NCBI GenBank assembly: GCA_947625995.1
Contig: CANQQN010000056.1
Span: 1 to 10,444 of the forward strand
DNA from: an uncultured Lachnospiraceae bacterium
GTDB lineage: Bacteria; Bacillota; Clostridia; Lachnospirales; Lachnospiraceae
Length of the DNA stretch: 10,444 nucleotides
Reading direction: 5' to 3'
Shown: piece after piece, positions 1 through 7,277 of the stretch
Layout: every line of letters starts with the position of its first letter
How positions within the stretch are numbered: the stretch's first letter is position 1
The notes under the pieces: generated by a model
What the model saw: only the letters and a program-made list of their open reading frames with translations
What the model was told of the DNA's origin: nothing
The model's database searches: none
Program-made: the position numbers and the translations under genes

Positions 1-1
1 G

Positions 2-895
2 CGCGAGGTGCCCTTTACCCTGTCGGAACCAAATGTGGCAGTGCTGGATATGGCGCAGTATAAGGTGGACGACGGCCCTTACCGTCCTGCCAAGGAGGTG
101 CTCCGTATCGGGCAGACGCTGCGGGAAGAATACGGCTATGCGCCTCAGGGCGGAAAAATGGCGCAGCCGTGGGTCAGTGAAAAGCCGCCCATGAATCAAA
201 AACTGACGTTAAGATTTACCATTGAAAGCGAAACAGAGATCGCCGCCCCTCTCCTTGCTTTGGAGCAGGCGGAGCGGGCAGAGGCGGTTTTAAACGGGCA
301 GTCGGTGCGAATGGAGGCTGTGGGCTGGTATGTGGACACAAAGATCAAAACGGTGAAGCTGCCGCCCATAAAGAAAGGACTGAATACGCTCTGTATCGTC
401 CTTCCCTTCGGTGAGAACGCCAATGTAGAAAACGCGTTCCTGCTGGGAGATTTTGGAGTGCGGGTGTCAGGAGACGGCTATGTGCTCACAGAAATGCCGC
501 AAACCCTTGCTTTTGGGGATATCGCCCATCAGGGCTTGCCCTTCTACGGCGGTAATGTGGACTATCACCTGACAGTGGATATGCCGAACGGTGATTTTGC
601 CGTCCGCACATCTTACTATCGGGGCGCCCTGATCGGGGTATCCGTAGACGGCAAACGGGAGGGGACCATTGCGTTCGCCCCCTACCGCTTTGAAAAGAAA
701 GGACTTTCCCAAGGAAAACACAAGGTCACGCTGACTTTGTTCGGAAACCGCATCAATACATTTGGCACACTGCACAATTGTAATGAGAATACCACATGGT
801 TCGGGCCCGATGCATGGCGCACAGGCGGAGACAGTTACAGCGAAGAGTATCAGTTAAAAAAGACAGGTATCTTAAAGAGGCCTGAAGTATATTGA
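2..895 (+). CDS. C-terminal part of a large glycoside-hydrolase-like protein (5'-truncated by window edge)
   Basis: The frame is open to the left edge (an Arg and a Glu codon precede the GTG at 8), so the true start lies outside the window and the GTG is probably only an internal Val. About 297 residues remain. They read as two beta-rich segments of galactose-binding or GH2 sugar-binding type. The first covers roughly bases 200-460 and ends in LLGDFGVRV. The second covers roughly bases 540-850 and contains GNRINTFGTLHNCNEN and WFGPDAW, the kind of ending I associate with large bacterial GH2-like or alpha-L-rhamnosidase-like (GH106-type) enzymes. The catalytic domain is missing, so substrate and mechanism cannot be read. 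The next hydrolase gene begins 21 bp after the stop, which suggests one transcript. It could instead be a non-catalytic carbohydrate-binding protein. I am confident that it is coding but not of the family. Confidence 0.72.
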   Translation, partial: REVPFTLSEPNVAVLDMAQYKVDDGPYRPAKEVLRIGQTLREEYGYAPQGGKMAQPWVSEKPPMNQKLTLRFTIESETEIAAPLLALEQAERAEAVLNGQSVRMEAVGWYVDTKIKTVKLPPIKKGLNTLCIVLPFGENANVENAFLLGDFGVRVSGDGYVLTEMPQTLAFGDIAHQGLPFYGGNVDYHLTVDMPNGDFAVRTSYYRGALIGVSVDGKREGTIAFAPYRFEKKGLSQGKHKVTLTLFGNRINTFGTLHNCNENTTWFGPDAWRTGGDSYSEEYQLKKTGILKRPEVY

Positions 896-916
896 TCACA
901 GGAGAAAGGGGTTGAG

Positions 917-3022
917 ATGATGGGAAAGCTCACCATTGATGACAGGCTGGCCACAAAAAACCGGATGCTGCGGGCATATCCGGGAAAGCTTTTGTTCGGG
1001 CCGGTGGCCGACAGGCTTTTTGTGGATTGTTTGGACAGAAAGCCGGGATTTTGCGGCAACATTGATTTTATTCACAAAGTAAATCTGGATATGCTCTTTG
1101 AGGTTGTCTGCAGCAGTCCCATGAATATGGTGCTGGCGAAAACGGTCTGGTATCCCAGCCATCTGCAGATGGAGTATGAGGATGAGAAGGTGGCGTTTTT
1201 TGAGACAAAACACCTGAATGCCAATGATGTGGCGTTCTGCAGGCAGCAGTGGACCAACAAGGGCGACAGTCCCATGACGCTGACACTTCGGGTTGAGCCT
1301 GCCGGCTGTATCATCACCCGGTCCGGCGCTTACACGTTCTTCCAGATGCCGGAGCCTCTCCGGGATTACCGGGTGGGCGTCTGTGCAGGCTGGCAGTTTG
1401 CGGACGATCAGATCACTGTTGCGCCGGGGGAGACGGTTGCCTTTGTTGCGGCGGCAGCGGCGGGCAATCTGGAGACAGAGACGAAGGAGAGCATTACCGC
1501 AAAGCTGGACGCGTTTTTCCGGACCGGCCAGACGCCGGAGGCATATGCCGAAGAAAGCGTGAAAGCTTATCAGGCGTTTTTTGAGACTGTGCCTGATTTT
1601 TCCTCCAGCGACCCGCTTCTTGACAAGACATGGTGGTATCGGTGGTACATTCTGCGGAATGCCACCAGCAAGCCGGATTTTGGTTATCTGAAGCACCCGA
1701 CGGTTTATGAGGGCAGAGCTCACAAGACGTCCAAGGACACCCCGCTGAAGGTAGGCGGCTGGGAGTTTTCCAGACTGATCAACCTGTCGACGCCCCTGCA
1801 GATGACCGATTACCGCTGGTGCCCGGACAAAGAGCTCCTTCACGAGTTTATCCGGGGCAACCTTTCCATTTACGATGACAACGGCGTGCTGCAGTCCGCC
1901 TTTACCAACCACAAGGGCAGCGGTTTCGCCAATTTCCTGATCTGGGCCATTTACCGGATGTATCTGGTAGACGGAGATAAGGAATTTTTAAAAGAGATCA
2001 TTCCCGACGCGAAACGGGCAGTGGACGCCAACACAAAAGTGTACGGGGCGAAGAATGACCTGATGCAGATCGAGGTGAAGCATGCGCGAACGGGAAAAGA
2101 ATGCCAACCCAGCTTCTGGTATTTTTCAGAATTTCCCGCCAACTACAAGGATAAATCAAAGATCACGCCTTTGAAACGTCTGGATACCAGCGTCTATCAT
2201 TATCTGAATATCAAAGGCCTTGCCCTGATGATGGAGGCAGTGGACGACCCGGAGGCTTCTGTATATAAAGAAATGGCGAACACGCTGGCCGCCCAGATCA
2301 ATGAGAAGACATGGGATGAAAAGACAAAGTTTTATTATGATCTGCACCATGAGACCGATGAGAAGGCAATGGTAAAAAATATCGTGGGCATCTACCCTTA
2401 CTGGGCGGACATCGCAGATGACGACAGGCTGGAGGGGCTGGAGAAGCTGTTCGATCCTGCTTATTTCAATACCGGCTCCGTGTTTTCCACGGTGGCAAAG
2501 GATTGCCCGGCTTACGCGGCTCACGGCGGCTGGATGGGCGTGATGAAGGGCAGGGACAGCTGTATGTGGGACGGTCCCTCATGGCCCTATACAAACGGGA
2601 TCGCGCTGGAGGCGGTAGGACGGCAGAGCAAAATACACGGCCACTGCTATGACGGACAATTTGGAGAATTCCTGCGGAAATACGCGTACCAGCATTACCG
2701 CAACGGTAATTTTGAAGAGCCGTATCTTGTAGAACAGTACCACGCGGAAACCGGGGAAAATTTAAGCGACGAACCGGATTACAATCATTCCTATTTTAAT
2801 GATCTGATCGTTTCCTATGTGGCAGGTGTGGAGATTCGGGAGAACAGTGTGGTCATTGACCCGCTGGATATTGGACTTTCCCATTTCTCATTGAAAAATC
2901 TGCAGATCCGCGGTAAAATATTTGAGATCGCATATGCAAAGGACGACGCCTTTACGGTGACGGTTGACGGAACGGTGGTAAGCAGCGCAACAGGGCTGAA
3001 AAAAGTGGAGATTCCCCTTTAA
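917..3022 (+). CDS. (alpha/alpha)6-barrel glycoside hydrolase, MGH1/GH63-like
   Basis: This is a complete 701-aa protein. The start is one of two adjacent ATGs (917 or 920) behind a purine-rich site at 900-911 (aggag then aaagggg). Residues 1-225 look like a beta-sandwich. Residues 235-640 are helical and Trp/Tyr-rich and match the six-hairpin glycosidase fold: WWYRWYILRN near 239-248, KVGGWEFSR near 278-286, WDGPSWPYTN at 551-560, and YHAETGE followed by DYNHSYFNDLI at 608-631. The WDGPSWPYTN and DYNHS blocks resemble those of MGH1-like/GH63-type alpha-glycosidases. A short beta C-terminal segment follows. No signal peptide or membrane segment is visible, so a cytoplasmic location is inferred. 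Likely acid residues include D552 in WDGP, but I cannot assign the catalytic pair. In this setting the substrate is probably a pectin side-chain oligosaccharide. GH142 or an unnumbered family remain alternatives. The last codons lie inside a hairpin shared with the convergent regulator. Confidence 0.75.
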   Translation: MMGKLTIDDRLATKNRMLRAYPGKLLFGPVADRLFVDCLDRKPGFCGNIDFIHKVNLDMLFEVVCSSPMNMVLAKTVWYPSHLQMEYEDEKVAFFETKHLNANDVAFCRQQWTNKGDSPMTLTLRVEPAGCIITRSGAYTFFQMPEPLRDYRVGVCAGWQFADDQITVAPGETVAFVAAAAAGNLETETKESITAKLDAFFRTGQTPEAYAEESVKAYQAFFETVPDFSSSDPLLDKTWWYRWYILRNATSKPDFGYLKHPTVYEGRAHKTSKDTPLKVGGWEFSRLINLSTPLQMTDYRWCPDKELLHEFIRGNLSIYDDNGVLQSAFTNHKGSGFANFLIWAIYRMYLVDGDKEFLKEIIPDAKRAVDANTKVYGAKNDLMQIEVKHARTGKECQPSFWYFSEFPANYKDKSKITPLKRLDTSVYHYLNIKGLALMMEAVDDPEASVYKEMANTLAAQINEKTWDEKTKFYYDLHHETDEKAMVKNIVGIYPYWADIADDDRLEGLEKLFDPAYFNTGSVFSTVAKDCPAYAAHGGWMGVMKGRDSCMWDGPSWPYTNGIALEAVGRQSKIHGHCYDGQFGEFLRKYAYQHYRNGNFEEPYLVEQYHAETGENLSDEPDYNHSYFNDLIVSYVAGVEIRENSVVIDPLDIGLSHFSLKNLQIRGKIFEIAYAKDDAFTVTVDGTVVSSATGLKKVEIPL

Positions 3023-3033
3023 TGGGAATCTCC
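3007..3033 (-). terminator. Hairpin over both convergent stop codons, probable terminator of the AraC gene
   Basis: GGAGATTCCC at 3007-3016 is perfectly complementary to GGGAATCTCC at 3024-3033, with a 7-nt loop (3017-3023) that contains the stop codons of both neighbouring genes. Read on the minus strand, the stem is followed by AC and then six T (complement of A at 2999-3004), the form of an intrinsic terminator. On the plus strand no T run follows, so termination of the hydrolase transcript here is less certain. Confidence 0.7.
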
Positions 3034-3885
3034 GCCGGAATTGGAATGTTCATTTCGGTAGCTGCTTGGCGACTGACCGGAAAGCGCTTTGAATATCTTT
3101 GAAAAGTAAAAGGGATCGTTGATGCCTACGGAGGTGGCCACCTCCCGCATGGGGATCCTTGTATCCGCAAGCAGCGTCTTGGCGTGCTGGATGCGGATCT
3201 TATTGGCGTATTCCGGGATAGTCATCCCGGTCTCAGCCTTAAAGATTCTGGAAAGATAGCTGCGGCTGTAATTTACATGGCGGCACAGAGTGTTGACATC
3301 CAGATCCAGATGATAGTTTTCTTCGATGAAGCGGACGGCCTTGTATACGGCGGCGTCCTGACGATACTGATCCGTGATCTTCTTCTGCTTGCTGGTGATC
3401 TGCATCAGGTAAGAAAACAGTATGTACAGATTCCCGGTGGCGACCAGACGAAGGGAATCGTCCGTATAACCAAGAGAATTGATGATGGTCAGCAAGGTCC
3501 GCTGGATAGCCGGAGTCAGCGCGTTGTGAATGATATGCTGCTCCCCGTTGATGCCGATGTCCTGCAGGATGGCAGAACAGTATTCTCCGTTCATGCATAC
3601 CCACATCAGTTCCCACGGATCGTCGGGATTGGCGTAGTAATGATGGCGCTGCTTGGGAAAGATCACCATCAGATCGCCCTGCTCCGCAGGCATGGCTTTT
3701 TCGTTGCCAAACTCCACGAAGCCTTTACCGTTAATGACAAACACCAGTTTATAGGAATCCATGATCCGGGGACCCACATTGTGGGTGGGTTCGCAGTATC
3801 GGTGGCCGGCCCATGTAACATAGATATCGGAATTCTGATACTTTTCGGGCGGCGCATGAAAATATTGCGTGACAGAAGGAGTCAT
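3019..3885 (-). CDS. AraC/XylS-family transcriptional regulator with N-terminal cupin domain
   Basis: This 288-aa protein has the usual AraC-regulator layout. An N-terminal cupin-like sensor domain covers about residues 10-110, including VFVINGKGFVEFG and a Pro-His-rich turn FPKQRHHYY. A C-terminal double helix-turn-helix follows at about 178-280. The first helix pair is around LCRHVNYSRSYLSRIFKAETG and the second around IPMREVATSVGINDPFYFSKIFKALSGQSPSSYR, the classic AraC ending. I choose the ATG at 3885 because GAAAGG sits 9 nt upstream, whereas the in-frame GTG at 3894 directly abuts that site. It is transcribed away from the pectin methylesterase gene and converges on the upstream hydrolase gene. 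Its role is probably to sense a pectin-derived sugar and activate one or both flanking operons. The ligand cannot be read from the sequence. Confidence 0.95.
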   Translation of the reverse strand: MTPSVTQYFHAPPEKYQNSDIYVTWAGHRYCEPTHNVGPRIMDSYKLVFVINGKGFVEFGNEKAMPAEQGDLMVIFPKQRHHYYANPDDPWELMWVCMNGEYCSAILQDIGINGEQHIIHNALTPAIQRTLLTIINSLGYTDDSLRLVATGNLYILFSYLMQITSKQKKITDQYRQDAAVYKAVRFIEENYHLDLDVNTLCRHVNYSRSYLSRIFKAETGMTIPEYANKIRIQHAKTLLADTRIPMREVATSVGINDPFYFSKIFKALSGQSPSSYRNEHSNSGGDSH

Positions 3886-3894
3886 AGGAAACAC

Positions 3895-3900
3895 CCTTTC
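3895..3900 (-). promoter_or_regulatory. Ribosome binding site that fixes the AraC start
   Basis: On the minus strand GAAAGG lies 9 nt before the ATG at 3885 and has no gap at all to the alternative GTG at 3894. This supports the shorter 288-aa product beginning MTPSVTQ. Confidence 0.75.
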
Positions 3901-3939
3901 TATATTTTTACGAATTGTGATAGGCTTTTACCGGGTTTT

Positions 3940-3994
3940 GGTCAGATCAGTCAGACAGTCTGCGATTTATTGCAGGAACTGCTTCCGACTGACC
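3940..3994. promoter_or_regulatory. Operator-like repeats in the divergent control region
   Basis: GGTCAG at 3940-3945 is mirrored by CTGACC at 3989-3994. Between them lies a run of CAG-spaced repeats (gtcagatcagtcagacag, 3941-3958) and an 11-bp palindrome CAGACAGTCTG at 3952-3962. The right arm at 3989-3994 coincides with the proposed -35 of the rightward promoter. AraC-family activators commonly bind direct repeats next to or overlapping the -35 element, so this is a plausible binding region. That role is inference. Confidence 0.4.
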
Positions 3995-4017
3995 AGAACG
4001 TGTAAGCACATTATACA
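3989..4017 (+). promoter_or_regulatory. Candidate promoter for the pectin methylesterase operon
   Basis: CTGACC at 3989-3994 (4 of 6 to TTGACA), a 17-bp spacer and TATACA at 4012-4017 (4 of 6 to TATAAT) give a weak sigma-A-type promoter, as expected for an activator-dependent one. The start codon lies about 50 bp downstream. The predicted -10 overlaps the -10 of the opposing promoter. Confidence 0.45.
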
Positions 4018-4039
4018 CCTAAATAGCACAAAATTACAA
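4010..4039 (-). promoter_or_regulatory. Candidate promoter for the AraC regulator gene
   Basis: On the minus strand TTGTAA (complement of 4034-4039), an 18-bp spacer and a perfect TATAAT (complement of 4010-4015) form a good sigma-A promoter. It would give a leader of about 115-120 nt before the AraC start and share its core with the rightward promoter. Confidence 0.5.
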
Positions 4040-4066
4040 GTTCTTTTTGAAAGGAAGGTAGTGATT

Positions 4067-5020
4067 ATGAAACATTATAACATTCCGGAGCTGCCTCAGA
4101 CAGCTTATATTTACATAAAACCTAATGGCAGCGGAGACTATCCCACCATTCAGGCGGCTGTGGACGCCGTAGGGGAAAACAATCAGGTGCCTACCGTGAT
4201 CCGGCTTGCGCCGGGTGTCTACAAGGAGCGTGTGATCGTTTCCGGCAGCAAGCCCTGCATTACTCTGATGGGAGAGGATGCAAAGGATACTGTTATCACC
4301 AACGGTTACTATGCGGGGATGACATGGGAAAACGGCGATGTGACCACCACCTTCCGTACAGGCACAGTGAATGTGTATGCAAATTATTTTACCGCGGAAA
4401 ATATTACCTTTGAGAACAGCTACGATGGCGTCAGCGGCGCAGGTGGCAGGCAGGCGCTGGCCCTGTACGCGTCCGGCGAGCACCATATTTACAGAAACTG
4501 CCGGTTTACCGGAGGGCAGGATACCCTGTATGCCCGGGACGGCTCCCAGTATTATGAACATTGCTATATTGACGGTGACGTGGACTTTATTTTTGGCGGC
4601 GCAAGGGCTGTGTTCCATGAATGTGAGATCTACTGCAAAAACCCTACGCCGGAGGATACCGGCCGGAAAGGCTACATTGCGGCGCCCAGCACGCCCCTCC
4701 ACCAGAAGTATGGCTTTTTGTTCCTGAAATGCAGGATCACCGGGAATTTCGCGCCGGGCACCATGTTTCTGGGAAGGCCATGGCATCCCGCTTCCGACCC
4801 ATATTATGTTGGAAATTGTGTGTTCAAGGAATGTGAACTTGGGGACGTGATCACCGAGGCAGGCTGGAAGCAGATGGGCGGATTTCAGGTGGAGACAAAC
4901 AGGCTCTATGAATATGGCAACACAGGCCCCGGCGCGGTCAGCCATGAAAAGCGCAGGCAGTTGACCGAGGAAGAGGCGGAAGAATATACCATAGAAAAGG
5001 TATTGGGATATAGTATCTGA
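4067..5020 (+). CDS. Pectin methylesterase (carbohydrate esterase family 8), no signal peptide
   Basis: The enzyme removes methyl esters from galacturonate residues of pectin, yielding methanol and free carboxylates. The 317-aa product matches a single CE8 beta-helix catalytic domain. All family landmarks are visible: GSGDYPTIQAAVDAV near 21-35, GGRQALAL with oxyanion-hole Gln129, GGQDTLY with Gln151 and the catalytic acid Asp152, DGDVDFIFGGARAVF with the nucleophile Asp173, and LGRPW with Arg237. The frame is open upstream to 3869, but AAGGAAGG at 4051-4058 lies 8 nt before the ATG at 4067, and homology begins just after it, so this is the start. Classical plant-pathogen enzymes are secreted. 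This one has no hydrophobic leader, so it probably acts in the cytoplasm on imported oligogalacturonides. It is the first gene of the rightward operon. Confidence 0.95.
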   Translation: MKHYNIPELPQTAYIYIKPNGSGDYPTIQAAVDAVGENNQVPTVIRLAPGVYKERVIVSGSKPCITLMGEDAKDTVITNGYYAGMTWENGDVTTTFRTGTVNVYANYFTAENITFENSYDGVSGAGGRQALALYASGEHHIYRNCRFTGGQDTLYARDGSQYYEHCYIDGDVDFIFGGARAVFHECEIYCKNPTPEDTGRKGYIAAPSTPLHQKYGFLFLKCRITGNFAPGTMFLGRPWHPASDPYYVGNCVFKECELGDVITEAGWKQMGGFQVETNRLYEYGNTGPGAVSHEKRRQLTEEEAEEYTIEKVLGYSI

Positions 5021-5088
5021 CGTCCGGTGTGTGAGGACAGAAGGCAGGCCGCCGGCGGCGGAAGGAAACAGATTGAAGAAACCGGACG
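5021..5088 (+). promoter_or_regulatory. Structured spacer between methylesterase and the next gene
   Basis: CGTCCGGT immediately after the methylesterase stop (5021-5028) pairs perfectly with ACCGGACG at 5081-5088. The 52-nt interval encloses a perfect 12-bp palindrome, GCCGCCGGCGGC, at 5048-5059. No T run follows, so this is not an intrinsic terminator. It could be an mRNA stability or processing element within the operon. The function is inference. Confidence 0.4.
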
Positions 5089-5121
5089 GATCTTTGAAAA
5101 AAGAGAATACAGATTAAAAAT

Positions 5122-5125
5122 GGAG
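5122..5125 (+). promoter_or_regulatory. Ribosome binding site that decides the start at 5132
   Basis: GGAG at 5122-5125 is 6 nt before the ATG at 5132. The in-frame ATG at 5120 overlaps this site and has only weak purine sequence before it, and a GTG at 5027 lies in the structured spacer. The ATG at 5132 is therefore preferred. Confidence 0.6.
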
Positions 5126-5131
5126 AAAGCT

Positions 5132-7213
5132 ATGATTTTTCAGATTGGAGCAAATAAAGCGGTAGTTGACAACAAAGAACTCTCTCTGTACTGCGATGGC
5201 AAAGTGATCTTCTCCCAGAAGATAGAAATGCTTTTGATGTGCAGTGACTGCCGGCCTTGGGACTTTACTGCCCATGACTGGAAACTGATCGACGCGAAGG
5301 AAGAGGAAAACAGTCTCTGCCTTTCTTATCAGGACGGCCCTATTCTGGCTTCCCTGCTGTTTGAGGGCGCGAAAGAGGCGCTGAAGGTGACGGTGTCCTA
5401 TGTGAATACCTCGCAGGAACTGATCTGCGACTTTGCGGGGGGATTCACCCTGTTCTGTACAGGAAAGGGCAAAAACAAGATCACCATTCCCCACATGATC
5501 TATAATGACAATCCAAGCGCGGATCCAGAGCGAATTGTTCCGCATATTGGAGAAGAAACAGGCGGGGGCATTATCGTAGAGGAGCACAGGCTTCCTATTC
5601 CTGCGGTGAATGCAGAGTGGGAGCAGGACGGCGGTCGTTATTATGTCACGCTTCTTTCCCTGCCGCAGGTTGTGACGGGGGATGACAGGGAATACTGGTC
5701 GCTGGGTGTTGTGAAGGAGGAAGACGGAGAGCGGATCACCGCCCTGTCGGGACCTTTGATGTTCAACGGAATGAAGGATGTGGTCTACGGCGGCAGATGC
5801 ACGCCGCTGCCTTACCTCACCGGCTATCGGTATGTGCGTCCCGATGAAGGGATCTCAAAAACATTTTATATCGGGTTTGGCAGCTGTGAGGAGGGCAAAG
5901 GCTTCCGCAGTCTGGTCGCTATGGGCCATGATATTCTGAAACCGCAGACAACCCCCCAGCATACCCATAAAGAAATGATCGACTACAAAAAGAATGTGCT
6001 GGATACCCGTTACTATAAAGATGAGAACTGCTGCGGCTACATGACCTTCGGCGCGGCCAATGAGTTTGGAAATATCTCCAGAAGGCCGGAGTACTTTTTA
6101 TATGGCTGGACAGGACAGGCGATCAAGCTTGCATGGTGTGAGTGTGCCGCGGGATTAAAGGAAGGCGACCTCTCCCGTTTCCGGCGGGCCGTTGAGACCG
6201 TGGATTTCTTTGTTAAGAACGGGCAGAGCAAGAAAAAACCCGGCCTGTTCATGGGATATTACCTGATAGAAAAGCAGGAATGGCGGAACGCTTGGAAGGA
6301 TCCCACCGCGCCTGTTTCTTCACGGATCGAAGGGGAGAGCCTCTGCGATCTCATTGATACCATGAAATTGCTCCGCAGTTACAACCAGACCGTTCCTGCC
6401 CATTGGGAGCAGGCGGTGCAGGATGCCTGCGGGTTCCTTACCTCTCAGCAGTCGCTGACGGATCAGGGGATCTATCCCATGTCTTGGAATATGGACGGCA
6501 CTGTGGAGTCGCAAATGACAAATGCGGCAGGTATGCCCTGCGTATGGGCCCTTGTGAAGGCCAGCGAATATTTCTCCAATCCCTCCTATCTGGCGTGGGC
6601 GGTAAAGCGCTATGAGGTCTACTACGATCTGCATATGCGCACCTTTGACAGGCCATTTGCCAGAGCAACCATGGATGCAAAGTGTGAGGACAAGGAGGCG
6701 GGCATTTACTTCTTTACCACGGCGGCGGAGCTTTACCGCATCACGAGGGAGGAGCGGTTCAAAAAATGGGCCTCCATTGCGGCGGACTGGATCTTGACCT
6801 TTGTGTTTTTCTGGGAGACCGGATTCCAGAAAAATTCTCAGTGCTACGCCATGAAGTTTAAGACTACCGGGTGGCCGGGCGTCAGCGTCCAGAATCATCA
6901 TCTGGATGTATTTTTCCCTTCTTATGAGATGTACCGGTTCGGTGTGGATTCCGGGCAGCCTCTTTATGAGGAGATGGGCCGTCATGTGAGCAATGCCCTC
7001 ACCTACGGCGTCAGCACCAAAGAAGGAGAATACGGTTACACCATTGTGGGCGAGCAGGGAGAGCATTATTACCATACCAATTATTTTCAGATCAAGTATC
7101 CGGTGATCCTGAAATGTATCTGCAATTACCGGGGCGGTATGCAGGTGTGGAATCCGTCATGGATCACGGCTCAGGTGATGCAGAGTAATCTGCGGTTTGC
7201 GTACGAATTGTAA
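5132..7213 (+). CDS. Unrecognised 693-aa protein, beta-sandwich plus alpha-barrel, candidate carbohydrate-active enzyme
   Basis: I do not recognise the family. The product begins MIFQIGANKAVVDNKELSLY. Residues 1 to about 285 are beta-rich and include IPHMIYNDNPSADPERIVPH near 119-138 and a GGGIIVEEHRLPIPAVNAEW stretch near 144-163. From about 310 to 690 the sequence is helical and aromatic-rich, typical of six-hairpin (alpha/alpha)6-barrel enzymes: YGWTGQAIKLAWCECAAGL near 324-342, EGESLCDLIDTMKLLR near 400-415, DAKCEDKEAGIYFFTTAAELYRITREERF near 515-543, and a highly polar TGWPGVSVQNHHLDVFFPSYEMYRFG near 579-604. This order of domains is shared by several glycoside hydrolase and lyase groups. 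Neither a signal peptide nor a membrane segment is seen. It sits between a methylesterase and a GH28 gene in one operon, so it probably acts on a pectic oligosaccharide. Acidic candidates are the D515/E519/D520 cluster and D593 or E601. The catalytic assignment is unknown. Confidence 0.85.
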   Translation: MIFQIGANKAVVDNKELSLYCDGKVIFSQKIEMLLMCSDCRPWDFTAHDWKLIDAKEEENSLCLSYQDGPILASLLFEGAKEALKVTVSYVNTSQELICDFAGGFTLFCTGKGKNKITIPHMIYNDNPSADPERIVPHIGEETGGGIIVEEHRLPIPAVNAEWEQDGGRYYVTLLSLPQVVTGDDREYWSLGVVKEEDGERITALSGPLMFNGMKDVVYGGRCTPLPYLTGYRYVRPDEGISKTFYIGFGSCEEGKGFRSLVAMGHDILKPQTTPQHTHKEMIDYKKNVLDTRYYKDENCCGYMTFGAANEFGNISRRPEYFLYGWTGQAIKLAWCECAAGLKEGDLSRFRRAVETVDFFVKNGQSKKKPGLFMGYYLIEKQEWRNAWKDPTAPVSSRIEGESLCDLIDTMKLLRSYNQTVPAHWEQAVQDACGFLTSQQSLTDQGIYPMSWNMDGTVESQMTNAAGMPCVWALVKASEYFSNPSYLAWAVKRYEVYYDLHMRTFDRPFARATMDAKCEDKEAGIYFFTTAAELYRITREERFKKWASIAADWILTFVFFWETGFQKNSQCYAMKFKTTGWPGVSVQNHHLDVFFPSYEMYRFGVDSGQPLYEEMGRHVSNALTYGVSTKEGEYGYTIVGEQGEHYYHTNYFQIKYPVILKCICNYRGGMQVWNPSWITAQVMQSNLRFAYEL

Positions 7214-7277
7214 CAGAATAGGATCATGGCGCAGAAAAAAGAGAGCGAATAAAATTTAAGAGAAAAGAGGTTGGCCT

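Noticed and set aside
896..1912. 338-codon open frame on the minus strand within the 701-aa hydrolase
   Set aside because: It is a reverse-strand frame of a gene with strong family motifs, and its composition looks like translated noise rich in Arg, His and Leu.
3184..4005. Long open frame on the plus strand opposite the AraC gene (273 codons)
   Set aside because: It is antisense to a clear AraC-family protein and has no ribosome binding site or recognisable domain.
3869..4066. N-terminal extension of the pectin methylesterase
   Set aside because: The extra 66 codons overlap the AraC start and the promoter region, show no domain, and a strong ribosome binding site precedes the ATG at 4067.
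7226..7252. Eight-residue open frame ATG-GCG-CAG... between the 693-aa gene and GH28
   Set aside because: It is too short and has only a poorly spaced AGGA before it. Nothing else supports a leader peptide.
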